From the NCBI GenBank assembly GCA_965116665.1, contig OZ220709.1:1488001-1552000 (forward strand): a DNA stretch of 64,000 bases, given 5' to 3'. Positions 16,364 to 24,809 of the stretch are shown in pieces. Origin of the DNA: Aldehydirespirator sp965116665. Its GTDB lineage: Bacteria; Actinomycetota; Acidimicrobiia; Acidimicrobiales; Aldehydirespiratoraceae. The notes under the pieces were generated by a model that was not told the origin of the DNA, searched no databases, and was given only the letters and a program-made list of their open reading frames with translations. How positions within the stretch are numbered: the stretch's first letter is position 1; the number at the start of each line of letters is the position of its first letter. The position numbers and the translations under genes are program-made.

Positions 16364-18652
16364 TCAGGCGCGAGCGCGTTGGCGGATGATGTTCAGCGCG
16401 CTCCCGGCCCGGAACCACTCGATCTGCTCGTCGCTGAGGGTGTGCAGCCCGTCGAATGACCACACCGGGCCGCCGGGCGGGGTGACCTCCACGGTCACCG
16501 GCCGCCCCGGCGCCAGGTCGGCCAGCCCCCGCACCGCGAGGCGGTCGACCTCGCCGATGCGGTCGTAGTCGGCGGGATCGGCGAACGTCAGCGCCAGCAC
16601 GCCCTGCTTCTTCAGGTTGGTCTCGTGGATGCGGGCGAAGCTGCGGGCCAGCGCCAGCACGCAGCCCCGGAAACGGGGCTCCATGGCGGCGTGCTCACGG
16701 CTCGAACCCTCGCCGGTGTTGGAGTCGCCGATGAACACCCAGTTCAGCCCGGCCTCGTGGTACTCGCGGGCGATGTCGGGCAGCGCTTGGACCTCACCGG
16801 TGAGCTGATTGCGGCCGTGGCCGACGTCGTAGCCGTTGAACGCGTTGACCACCCCGAGGTAGAGGTTGCCGGAGATGTTCTCCAGATGGCCCCGGTAGCG
16901 CAGCCAGGGACCGGCTGCGGAGATGTGGTCGGTGGTGCACTTGCCCTTGGCCTTGGCGATGACGGGCAGATCCTCGTAGTCGCGCCCGTCCCATGGGGCG
17001 AACGGCTCGAGCAGTTGGAGGCGCTCGGAGTCCGGCGACACCCTGACGTCGACGGCTGAGCCGTCGGGGGGCGGGGCCACGAAGGTGTCCTCGCCGGGAT
17101 CGAAGCCGTCGGGGGGCAGCTCGATGCCGCAGGGCTCGGCCAGCGTCACCGCCTCGCCGTCGTCGTTGGTGAGCGTCTCGTTGATCGGGTCGAAATCGAC
17201 CGTGCCGGCCAGGGCCAGCGCGATCACGGTCTCGGGCGACGTGACGAACGAGAGCGTCGCTGCGTCGCCGTCGTTGCGCTTGGGGAAGTTGCGGTTGTAG
17301 GAGGTGACGATCACGTTGGGCCGGCCCGGGGCGTGGCCCTCCTCGCCGGAGCGGTCCCACTGGCCGATGCAGGGTCCGCAGGCGTTGGCCAGCACGGTGG
17401 CGCCCAGGGACTCGAAGTCGTCCATCAGGCCGTCGCGCACGATGGTCGAGCGGATCTGCTCGGAGCCGGGGGTCACCAGCAGCCGGGTGCGGGCCCGCAG
17501 TCCCTTGGCCGCCGCGTCGCGGGCTATCGAAGCGGCCCTGGTGATGTCCTCGTAGGACGAGTTGGTGCAGCTCCCGATCAGCGCCGCGCTGATCTCCAGC
17601 GGCCAGCCACTGTCGCGGGCCTCGTCTCCCAGGTCGGCGACCTCGCGGGCCAGGTCCGGGGTGTGGGGGCCGTTGATGTGGGGGCCCAGCGCGTCGAGGT
17701 CGATCTCCACCACCCGGTCGTAGAACCGCTCGGGGTCGGCCTCGGTCTCGGGGTCGCCGCACAGGTGATGCGACACCGAGCCGGCCAGGTCGGCGGCGTC
17801 GGATCGGCCGGTGGCCCGCAGATAGCGGTCCATGGACTCGTCGTAGTCGAAGATCGAGGTGGTGGCCCCGATCTCGGCGCCCATGTTGCAGATGGTGGCC
17901 TTGCCGGTGGCGCTCAGCGAGCGGGCGCCCGTTCCGAAGTACTCGACGATGGCGCCGGTGCCGCCGGCCACGGTCAGGATGTCGGCCACCTTCAGGATCA
18001 CGTCCTTGGGGGCCGACCAGCCGCTGAGCTCGCCCGTGAGGTGGACGCCGATCAGCTTGGGCCAGCGCACGTTCCATCCGAACCCGGTCATCACGTCCAC
18101 CGCGTCGGCGCCGCCCACGCCCACCGCCACCATGGCCAGGCCGCCCGCGTTGGGGGTGTGGCTGTCGGTGCCGATCATCATGCCGCCGCAGAAGGCGTAG
18201 TTCTCCAGCACGACCTGGTGGATGATTCCCGAGCCGGGCTTCCAGAACCCGGCGCCGTAGCGGGCGCACACGCTGCGCAGGAACTCGTAGACCTCGTCGT
18301 TGCCCGACAGGGCGGCCAACAGGTCGCGCTTGGCGTCGGTGCGGGCGGTGATCAGGTGGTCGCAGTGGGTGGTGGTGGGCACCTGCACCTCGTCGAGTCC
18401 GGCGGTCATGAACTGCAGCCAGGCCATCTGGGCGGTGGCGTCCTGCATGGCCACCCGGTCCGGGCGCAGGTCCACATAGGTCACGCCCCGCTCGGGGACC
18501 CCTGTCTCGGACGGATCGAGATGGTTGACGAGGATCTTCTCGGCCAGCGTCAGCGGCCGCCCGAAGTTCTCTGTGGCCCGCCCCACCCGCTCGTCCAGCG
18601 TGGCGTATACGCCTTCGATCAACTCCACCGGAGTACTAGCAAACACAGCCAT
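16364..18652 (-). CDS. acn: Aconitate hydratase (mitochondrial-type)
   Basis: The 762-residue enzyme isomerises citrate to isocitrate through cis-aconitate on a 4Fe-4S cluster. Cluster cysteines are seen in IGSCTNSSYED (about residue 350) and NACGPCIGQW (about 415), and substrate residues in IGTDSHTPNAGG. The length and the start (ENFGRPLTLAEKILVNHL) match mitochondrial-type aconitase rather than the longer AcnA/IRP1 type. The ATG follows a TAGGCT -10 box by 6 nt, so the mRNA should be leaderless. A palindrome in the promoter suggests repression. Confidence 0.93.
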   Translation of the reverse strand: MAVFASTPVELIEGVYATLDERVGRATENFGRPLTLAEKILVNHLDPSETGVPERGVTYVDLRPDRVAMQDATAQMAWLQFMTAGLDEVQVPTTTHCDHLITARTDAKRDLLAALSGNDEVYEFLRSVCARYGAGFWKPGSGIIHQVVLENYAFCGGMMIGTDSHTPNAGGLAMVAVGVGGADAVDVMTGFGWNVRWPKLIGVHLTGELSGWSAPKDVILKVADILTVAGGTGAIVEYFGTGARSLSATGKATICNMGAEIGATTSIFDYDESMDRYLRATGRSDAADLAGSVSHHLCGDPETEADPERFYDRVVEIDLDALGPHINGPHTPDLAREVADLGDEARDSGWPLEISAALIGSCTNSSYEDITRAASIARDAAAKGLRARTRLLVTPGSEQIRSTIVRDGLMDDFESLGATVLANACGPCIGQWDRSGEEGHAPGRPNVIVTSYNRNFPKRNDGDAATLSFVTSPETVIALALAGTVDFDPINETLTNDDGEAVTLAEPCGIELPPDGFDPGEDTFVAPPPDGSAVDVRVSPDSERLQLLEPFAPWDGRDYEDLPVIAKAKGKCTTDHISAAGPWLRYRGHLENISGNLYLGVVNAFNGYDVGHGRNQLTGEVQALPDIAREYHEAGLNWVFIGDSNTGEGSSREHAAMEPRFRGCVLALARSFARIHETNLKKQGVLALTFADPADYDRIGEVDRLAVRGLADLAPGRPVTVEVTPPGGPVWSFDGLHTLSDEQIEWFRAGSALNIIRQRARA

Positions 18653-18658
18653 GCAGCC

Positions 18659-18684
18659 AGCCTACGAGTGCATGGCTTAAGCCA
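18659..18684 (-). promoter_or_regulatory. acn promoter with 12-bp palindrome in the spacer
   Basis: TAGGCT at 18659-18664 ends 6 nt before the ATG. The perfect palindrome TGGCTTAAGCCA covers 18673-18684, directly upstream of the -10 box and inside the spacer. A dimeric repressor bound here would block RNA polymerase. It does not resemble the AcnR site known from corynebacteria. Confidence 0.5.
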
Positions 18685-18729
18685 GTCGTTGCGAATCGGC
18701 GTGCTGGCGGCGGGGGCTTCGCTTGTGGC

Positions 18730-19005
18730 TCAGCAGCTGAAGTAGGATTCGTAGTAACGGTGATGCGGTAGCAAGAACACCCTCATCTGGCGGCTGTAGT
18801 GCATCGTGTCTTGGGGTAACTGGAGCAGTTCGTCTGGTATGGGCCCAAGAAGCTCGTTGCCCTCAAGCGCCAGAAATTCAAGGTTGACGAGGTCCAGTAA
18901 TTCGAGGGGCATGGACCCCGTCAGGTTGTTGCCGCCCAAGTCCAGGAGGCTGAGGCTTGTCAGGTTGGCCAACTCTGCCGGTATCGAACCGGTCAGGGTG
19001 TTGCA
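18730..19005 (-). pseudogene. Leucine-rich-repeat protein remnant
   Basis: Two to three plant-type leucine-rich repeats are visible (TLTGSIPAELANLTSLSLLDL, NNLTGSMPLELLDLVNLEFLAL, NELLGPIPDELLQLP), each with the LxxLxLxxNxLxGxIP pattern. The 5' part is lost near 19005, where the sequence turns into unrelated codons. The C-terminal tail (HHRYYESYFSC) ends in a stop. An ATG at 18972 could give an 80-residue protein, but it would lack a signal peptide. It looks like the tail of a former surface or secreted LRR protein. Confidence 0.5.
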
Positions 19006-19062
19006 GGACCGCTCAACCGTCCGCTGTCGGCCAGCGCGACGTCCAGTGCACCCCGGTGCCGT

Positions 19063-19458
19063 TCAGACTCGAACGAGGTTGACCGTCGCGTTCAAGCTTG
19101 CGGCAAGTCTGCCGATGTCGACGGGATCGGAGGTGAGGACGACGACAGGCTCGTAGCGAGAACTTGCCGCCGCCGTCACGGCCACCGACGCGTCAATCAC
19201 ATCGTCTGATCCAGCCCGTCCGCACAGTGTTCCCGAGGCACGAGCGGCCGAACCGTCGAGCGGCACCTCATCGCAATGCCTCAGCGCTCGCGCCAATAGG
19301 ACCTGCCGGCGACCATCCCGCCAAGCCTGACCGATGGCGCCTGCCGGGACCCGAACAATGTCGCCTGCGGCCACGGATTCTCGGAGCAGCCGCCAGGCCC
19401 TGCGGTCGTCGCGGTCGAGTGCGATCAACGCCCCCGTGTCGAGAACAAGAGCAGTCAC
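19063..19458 (-). CDS. PIN-domain (VapC-like) toxin
   Basis: The 131-residue protein has the PIN-domain acidic residues: Asp in VLDTGALIALDRDD near the N-terminus, and the DDVIDASVAV and LTSDPVDIGRLA acidic clusters later. PIN toxins cut RNA with a metal held by these residues. The gene overlaps the upstream antitoxin by 4 bp. Its C-terminus abuts the LRR remnant. The acidic quartet appears complete, so the toxin is probably active. Confidence 0.85.
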   Translation of the reverse strand: MTALVLDTGALIALDRDDRRAWRLLRESVAAGDIVRVPAGAIGQAWRDGRRQVLLARALRHCDEVPLDGSAARASGTLCGRAGSDDVIDASVAVTAAASSRYEPVVVLTSDPVDIGRLAASLNATVNLVRV

Positions 19459-19679
19459 TTGCCCAGTTCTCGGCGGGCGTCAGCGAGTTCCTCTTCGGTG
19501 AACGGACCGTACATGGCCTCGTACTCGGCCACCACCTTGAGGATGCCGCGACCCGAGAGACGCCGCCGGGCCGCTTCGGCCAGCCAGGCCGACGGGCTCA
19601 GCCCTTCCTCCTCGGCTGCACCGCGTACCGCTGAGGACAACTCGGCGTTCAATGAGACGCTCAAGCGGTCAGCAGTCAT
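19455..19679 (-). CDS. VapB-like antitoxin
   Basis: The 74-residue protein begins with RHH-like sequence (DRLSVSLNAELSSAVRGAAEEEGLSPSAWLAEAARRRL, residues 4-40) and has an acidic tail (FTEEELADARRELGK) able to bind the PIN toxin. I start at ATG 19679 because a near-perfect promoter with TATAAT ends 7 nt upstream, which would give a leaderless transcript; an earlier in-frame start at 19715 would lie inside the promoter. Confidence 0.8.
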   Translation of the reverse strand: MTADRLSVSLNAELSSAVRGAAEEEGLSPSAWLAEAARRRLSGRGILKVVAEYEAMYGPFTEEELADARRELGK

Positions 19680-19686
19680 GAAGTGT

Positions 19687-19715
19687 ATTATACCTCTACA
19701 TGTTAATTGACACAA
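19687..19715 (-). promoter_or_regulatory. Promoter of the vapBC-like pair
   Basis: On the minus strand TTGTGT (19710-19715) and TATAAT (19687-19692) are separated by exactly 17 bp. The -10 box is a perfect consensus and ends 7 nt before the antitoxin ATG. The AT-rich spacer stands out from the GC-rich surroundings. Confidence 0.7.
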
Positions 19716-19766
19716 TCTCGGATGCGAACTGTATGTGAACAGAATCGCTCAGCGTGATGTCATGCT

Positions 19767-19801
19767 GCAGATTGTCCCAAGGCCCTACCGCAGATTGTCC
19801 C
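19767..19801 (+). repeat. Two 12-bp direct repeats, 23-bp period
   Basis: GCAGATTGTCCC occurs at 19767-19778 and 19790-19801. The pair lies between the vapBC-like promoter and the end of the acyltransferase gene. Its function is unknown. Confidence 0.4.
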
Positions 19802-19813
19802 CGCTATCCGGGG

Positions 19814-20740
19814 CTACAGGTCGGGCCAGCGGCGGCGGCGGGTCGATGGGGTGCGGCGGCGGCCGCCCAAGGCCCACTGGCGGCGCCAGACGCCCACGTC
19901 GGGGCCGGTGAGAGTGCCGCTGGAGCTGGCGTGGGCCCGCTTGCGGGCCGAGTACCAGTCGGTGCTGGCCTCATCGGCCAGCGCGGTCACCGCGTCCTCG
20001 ATCCGGGACGCGAACCGGGGCGCCCGCTCGCCGTCGGCCGGCCGCATCGGAGTTCCGAAGGTGACGGTTGCCTCCGCAGGCTGGGGCATGGTGCGGCCCT
20101 TGCGAAGGATGCTGCCGGTGCCGCCGACATGGGTCGGCACCACCGGCACCTCGCAGCGCACCGACAGGTAGGCGGCCCCGCCCCGGAAGGGCTGCCCCCA
20201 GCCGTCGGGGCTGCGGCCGCCCTCGGGGTAGATCAGCAGGCTCCAGCCGTCGTCGATCAACCCCGCGGCGAGGTCCGCGGACCGGCGGCCCACCCGGGCC
20301 CGCTCGATGGGTATGGCCCCGATCACCAGCGCAGCCGTCGCGCCGGCCAGACGGGTGCCGAAGAAGTAGTCGGCCGCCGCGCCCACCACGATCTTGTGGC
20401 GCCACGGTTCGGGGATCGAGGTGAGCAGCAGGGGAGTGTCGATATGGCTGTGGTGGTTGGCCGCGAAGATCAGCGGTCCATCCAGATCGGCCAGCCGGTC
20501 GGCCCCCCGCCGGCTGGGTGAGGCCAGCACCTGCACCATGGCCCGCATCGGGCCCTCGACGATGGCGGCCCTGCACATCCGGGCCGGCCAGCGGCGGGAC
20601 CAGCCGGTGTCGAACGCTGCGCCGGTGCGGTCCAGTTCCTCGAGCGGCTCCACCCCCCGGGGGACGGTCGGCGCTCGCAGCGGGAAGGCGCGGGACCTGA
20701 AGGCGCGTGCCGGCGACGGCAGGCGGCGAGCCGTCCGCAC
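19814..20740 (-). CDS. PlsC-like 1-acylglycerol-3-phosphate acyltransferase
   Basis: The 308-residue protein has the four acyltransferase blocks of the PlsC family: ANHHSHIDTPLLL (HX4D, about residue 95), AIPIERARVG, LLIYPEGGRSPDG (the FPEGTRS block) and the VPVVPTHVGGTG block. Such enzymes move an acyl chain to a glycerolipid or related acceptor at the membrane. It follows, on the same strand, a LarA-like gene and a reductase-HAD fusion, and may act on the same lipid. The N-terminal 60 residues and Arg-rich C-terminus are less typical. Confidence 0.82.
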   Translation of the reverse strand: MRTARRLPSPARAFRSRAFPLRAPTVPRGVEPLEELDRTGAAFDTGWSRRWPARMCRAAIVEGPMRAMVQVLASPSRRGADRLADLDGPLIFAANHHSHIDTPLLLTSIPEPWRHKIVVGAAADYFFGTRLAGATAALVIGAIPIERARVGRRSADLAAGLIDDGWSLLIYPEGGRSPDGWGQPFRGGAAYLSVRCEVPVVPTHVGGTGSILRKGRTMPQPAEATVTFGTPMRPADGERAPRFASRIEDAVTALADEASTDWYSARKRAHASSSGTLTGPDVGVWRRQWALGGRRRTPSTRRRRWPDL

Positions 20741-20786
20741 CAGGCCGAGGTCGTGCGCTATCCCCAGGGGTACACCCGCCTTCCGG

Positions 20787-22403
20787 TCACTCCACGTCGG
20801 CCATCAGGATCGGAGGGTTGTGCACGTGGGTGATCGTCGGCGACGGTCCCACCACGTCGCTGGCCATCTCGAGCGCGTCCGACAGGGTCGAGGCGGGCTG
20901 GAAGCCCATCCGCCGCACCGCCCTCGGGTCGCCGCCCACCACGATCACCCGGCCCAGCCACTGCAGGGCGTGGGCTCCCCAGTACCACATGTAGAAGGGA
21001 TGCACCCCGTGATAGGCGTAGCCGGTGCGGTACAGGTGCACGTACCACTCGTCGGTGGCGAACTGCTCCTCGTACTTGGCCTCGAGCTCGGCCGGGTCGG
21101 TGGTGGAGGCCAGGAGCTGCTCGAAGAAGTCGATGTAGCTGGGATGGTGGACGGGATGGAACTCCCAGCGGGTCGGGTGGCTCATGATGACCACCCCGCC
21201 CTCCCGGACCAGCGGCTTGCCCCGGTACAGGTTGAAGAAGTACCCGAGGCCCAGGCACATGACCAGGATCGGGTTCATCACCGAGTTCACGTTGTAGGGG
21301 CAGATGTAGGGCAGCCCCATGGTGAGCACGTCGGTCTGGCCCTGCACCGGCACCAGATGCTGGGCCAGCACGTTGGCGGTGGTGCTCTCATGCACCGGCT
21401 CCACCGCCCCGGCCTGCACCGAGGTCAGCTCGTAGGGCGCCAGCCATCGGCCGAACACTCCCCGGCGGCCGGCGGACGGCATCGCTTTGAGCCCGGCCTG
21501 CATGGCCATGAACGAGGCCCGGTCCCTCGCCGTCCACTCCCACTCCCGCTTCTGGAGCACGGCCAGCGGCCCGTCCCAGCCGAAGGTGTTGTTGTTGACG
21601 GTGGTCTCGATCTGGAAGATCGGCGGACCGTCGGCCTTGATCACCTCGCCCTGGCGCCAGTTGGAGCGGTGCAGCTCCGAGCGGGGCCGGTCCATGAACG
21701 AGCGGGAGTGCTGCATGGTGTGCACGTTGTGGTGGTGGCGCAGCGCCCGGTAGTCGGCCAGGCCGGTGGCGGTGGACTTCCAGCCCCCGTCCATGGCCAC
21801 CAGGTTGATGTTGACGTACACCAGCAGATCGCTCTCGGCGGCCCGCCGGTTCATGGTGACCACCTCGTCGTGGTCGGTGTGGCCCAGCACCACCATGCCG
21901 TCGGGGTCCTCGGCATCGTGGTTGTACAGCGCTCCCTGGGGGGCGAAGGCGTCGAACACCCGCTCGCCCAGCGCGTGGCGCAGCTCGTCGTCGGTCATGC
22001 GGCGGTGCAACGCCAGGGCTGCGATCAGGTGCACGTCGTCGACCCCCGCGGCCGCGGCCATGTCGAGGACCTGCTCGATCACCCGCTGGCGGATGTCGGG
22101 CGTTCGCATGGGCGGCAGAGGCAGCGAGATGTCGTCGAAGGCGATGGTCAGCTTCATTCCCGGACGGAGCAGGGCCGGCAGCGGGTCGGAGTCGAGCGGG
22201 TTCAGCAGGGCGTCGCGGATGGCCGCCTCGGGGTCGGCGAGGCCCGGGAGGGGTTCGGCGGGATAGATCACCCGGCTGCGGCCCGGGGGCAGCCTCTCCA
22301 GGCGGAAGCCCTCGCCGTGGTGGAACAGGATCGACGGGGTGGACCGGTCGACGTCCAGGACCAGCCCGGGACGCGGGGCGCGCCGGCGGCGCTCGCCGGC
22401 CAT
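20787..22403 (-). CDS. LarA-like (DUF2088) nickel-pincer-enzyme homologue
   Basis: The 538-residue protein belongs to the lactate racemase LarA/DUF2088 family: residues about 80-170 hold the N-terminal domain (KLTIAFDDISLPLPPM, then IALALHRRMTDDELRHALGERVFDAF), followed by HTDHDEVVTMNRRAAESDLLVYVNINLVAMDGG. LarA enzymes use a nickel-pincer cofactor to racemise or epimerise 2-hydroxy acids. The cofactor genes larB, larC and larE are not in this window, and the substrate is unknown. The start overlaps the stop of the upstream reductase-HAD gene by one base, so the two are coupled. Confidence 0.7.
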   Translation of the reverse strand: MAGERRRRAPRPGLVLDVDRSTPSILFHHGEGFRLERLPPGRSRVIYPAEPLPGLADPEAAIRDALLNPLDSDPLPALLRPGMKLTIAFDDISLPLPPMRTPDIRQRVIEQVLDMAAAAGVDDVHLIAALALHRRMTDDELRHALGERVFDAFAPQGALYNHDAEDPDGMVVLGHTDHDEVVTMNRRAAESDLLVYVNINLVAMDGGWKSTATGLADYRALRHHHNVHTMQHSRSFMDRPRSELHRSNWRQGEVIKADGPPIFQIETTVNNNTFGWDGPLAVLQKREWEWTARDRASFMAMQAGLKAMPSAGRRGVFGRWLAPYELTSVQAGAVEPVHESTTANVLAQHLVPVQGQTDVLTMGLPYICPYNVNSVMNPILVMCLGLGYFFNLYRGKPLVREGGVVIMSHPTRWEFHPVHHPSYIDFFEQLLASTTDPAELEAKYEEQFATDEWYVHLYRTGYAYHGVHPFYMWYWGAHALQWLGRVIVVGGDPRAVRRMGFQPASTLSDALEMASDVVGPSPTITHVHNPPILMADVE

Positions 22404-24775
22404 CAGGCCGACCCCACCAGCTCCGGCCGGCGTGCCCGGCTGCGGCCGCGGACGCGGGGTCCCATGGGCAGCAGCTTGGTGGGGGCGCCCGCGCTGGTGT
22501 CCCAGTGCTCGATCAGCCAGCCCCGCCGCCGGGCCAGAGCGGCCAGCTTGGTCTCGGGGTTCACCGCCACCGGGAATCCCACCGCCTCCAGCATGGGCAG
22601 GTCCGAGGTGCTGTCGGCGTAGGCCACCGACTCCCGCAGGTCCAGGTCGTGGGCCTCCGCGAAGTCGGCGAGGGTCTGGTAGCGGGCCTCGCCCGTCGGC
22701 GGCACGTTCAGCAGGCGCCCGTCGTAGGTGCCGTCGCTCGAACCCATCTCCGCGGCCACGATGTGGTCGAACAGGGGTCGCAGTGGCTCCACCACGAAGT
22801 CCAGGGCTCCGGTGATGAGCAGCGTCGTGTGGCCGGCCTGGCGGTGCTCCCGGATGCGGCGGATCCCCTGGGGGAACGACTTGGTGAGGATCAGGTCGCT
22901 GAGCATCTCGGCGCAGTCGGTGTCGAGCCGGTCCGTCGAGGCGCCCTCGAAGCGGCGGTAGAAGTAGCGCAGGAAGTCGCTCCGATCGCGGCGGTCCAGG
23001 GCCAGCAGCCTCGGAGCCTCCGCCAGCGTGCGGGCCGCGAACCGCACCCGGTCGAGATCGTCGAGGTCCCGGGTGGCGAGCCACGCATAGCTGGCCACCA
23101 CGTTCGACGCGATCAGCGTGTTCTCCAGGTCGAACACAGCCAGATGGCGCTGCGGGTCCAGCACCTGGCGTCGCAGCCGCTTCGACCGGGACTCGGTCCG
23201 CCCGGGGCCGGCGCCGGGCGCCATCTTCAGCCGGGCCTGCTCCACCATCGACGGCAGATGGACTTCCTGCACGTAGTGGGTCCAGTCCACGCTTCGAGGG
23301 TCGAAGCAGAACTCGGACCGGTCGGCGTCGTCCAGCGAGTCCCACAGTGCCGTGAGGCGGTCGAGCTGGTAGATGGCCTCGCACTCGGCGTAGGCGCCGT
23401 AGAGCTCGACGTATTCGCTGGCCCGTTCGAGCTGCTGGCGGCGCTCCTCCAGGCTGGCGCTCATCACCGCGTGGCGTCCCCTCAGGGGCAGCGCGGTGAG
23501 CACCCGGTCAGCCGTCTCCAGCGACCGCTGGGCCCGGTGCAGCTGCCGGGCCACCCTGCCGCGGCCGGGGAAGGACCATCGGGGGACCGGGATCGGCTGG
23601 TTGAACTCGTCGTAGACGGGATGCTCGGTGAACCATCCGCTCACCAGATCGAAGAGCGTGCCGTACTTGAGCGGGTTGATCGCCCCGCTGGCCACCTGAG
23701 TGACATCGGGGCTCGTGTCGGCGGGGCCCCGGGCCGCCACGGCCAGGATCGTGGCCACCACCAGGTCGACCGGGATCACGTCGACGATCCCCTCGGGCAC
23801 ACCCGGGAACTCCTTGAGCAGCCCCCGGGCGTAGGCCGCGATCACCGGCTCGGCCATGCGGAATCCCCGGATCCACCCCGGGTGGGGCTCGGCCAGCGCC
23901 GACTCGATGATCGAGGGACGCACGATGCTCACCGCGATGTCGCCGCGGGTCTCGGCCAGGGCCCGCTCGCCGAGGGCCTTGGTGAAGGCGTAGGCGTCGG
24001 GGAAGCCGAGGCTCGACGCCCGGGCCCGGCCCGCCGCGGTCATCTGGTCGTTCACCCAGCGGCGGCGCAGGCTCTCCACCTTCTCGGACAGTGCGGGTAT
24101 GCCGGCCGCGCCCAACTCCCGCCGGGACTGGACCGCCAGCGCGTCCAGGCGTTCGGGGCTCCGGCTGGCCTGCTCGGCGTCGCGGCGGGCCTGGCGGGCG
24201 CTGTCGACCTCGTCTCGCCAGCTCACGTCGGTGAAGAAGGGGGAGTCATCCACGAGCTGCTCGGGTGCCGCGCCGCGCCGGCTGCCGGCCACGTAGCAGG
24301 TGGACACCGCGATCATGTGAGTCTCGGAGTTGGCGTCGTCGAGCACCGCGGCCACTCGGGACGGTCCCAGTAGGTTGACCTCCACGGCGTCGTCGAGGGC
24401 CGAGTCGAAGTTCACGGTGGCGGCCGAATGGATCACGATGTCGCAACTGGCCAGCAGGGCCCGACCCCCGTCGTCGAGTCCGAGCCCGTCGGTGCTCACG
24501 TCCCCGGCGAGGGCCTTGACCCGGCGGGCCGTCATCTCGTCGTAGGCCTCCGTCGAGTCCGGCTGGTCCAGCTCGGATCGGAGGCGGTCGAAGGCGTCGT
24601 TGCGCAGCACGTCGCGCTGCACCCGCTGAGTTGCACCGCGGCGGCCCGGACGGACCACCAGCACCAGCTCGCAGTCGGGAACACAGCGCAGCAGCCGCTC
24701 GGTCAGCGCGGTCCCCAGGAACCCGGTCGCGCCGGTGATGGCGATGCGCTTGCCGGCTAGAGACTCCGCGATCAC
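22403..24775 (-). CDS. Fatty-acyl-reductase-like SDR fused to a HAD-IB domain
   Basis: The 790-residue fusion has an extended SDR half with GATGFLG at the NAD(P) site (residues 15-21), a YAFTK catalytic pair (262-266) and a region like the SDR domain of fatty acyl-CoA reductases. The C-terminal half (about 545-765) is a HAD-IB phosphatase-like domain with AVFDLENTLIASN, SDLPMLEAVG and a conserved ITGALDFVVEPL segment. In motif I the usual DxD second Asp is Glu (DLE), which may weaken phosphatase activity. Genes for a LarA-like protein and a PlsC acyltransferase follow, so a lipid-modifying operon is likely. Confidence 0.75.
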   Translation of the reverse strand: MIAESLAGKRIAITGATGFLGTALTERLLRCVPDCELVLVVRPGRRGATQRVQRDVLRNDAFDRLRSELDQPDSTEAYDEMTARRVKALAGDVSTDGLGLDDGGRALLASCDIVIHSAATVNFDSALDDAVEVNLLGPSRVAAVLDDANSETHMIAVSTCYVAGSRRGAAPEQLVDDSPFFTDVSWRDEVDSARQARRDAEQASRSPERLDALAVQSRRELGAAGIPALSEKVESLRRRWVNDQMTAAGRARASSLGFPDAYAFTKALGERALAETRGDIAVSIVRPSIIESALAEPHPGWIRGFRMAEPVIAAYARGLLKEFPGVPEGIVDVIPVDLVVATILAVAARGPADTSPDVTQVASGAINPLKYGTLFDLVSGWFTEHPVYDEFNQPIPVPRWSFPGRGRVARQLHRAQRSLETADRVLTALPLRGRHAVMSASLEERRQQLERASEYVELYGAYAECEAIYQLDRLTALWDSLDDADRSEFCFDPRSVDWTHYVQEVHLPSMVEQARLKMAPGAGPGRTESRSKRLRRQVLDPQRHLAVFDLENTLIASNVVASYAWLATRDLDDLDRVRFAARTLAEAPRLLALDRRDRSDFLRYFYRRFEGASTDRLDTDCAEMLSDLILTKSFPQGIRRIREHRQAGHTTLLITGALDFVVEPLRPLFDHIVAAEMGSSDGTYDGRLLNVPPTGEARYQTLADFAEAHDLDLRESVAYADSTSDLPMLEAVGFPVAVNPETKLAALARRRGWLIEHWDTSAGAPTKLLPMGPRVRGRSRARRPELVGSA

Positions 24776-24809
24776 GTCGTTAGTTCTAGTGGCCGCGGGC
24801 GCCGGAGGC

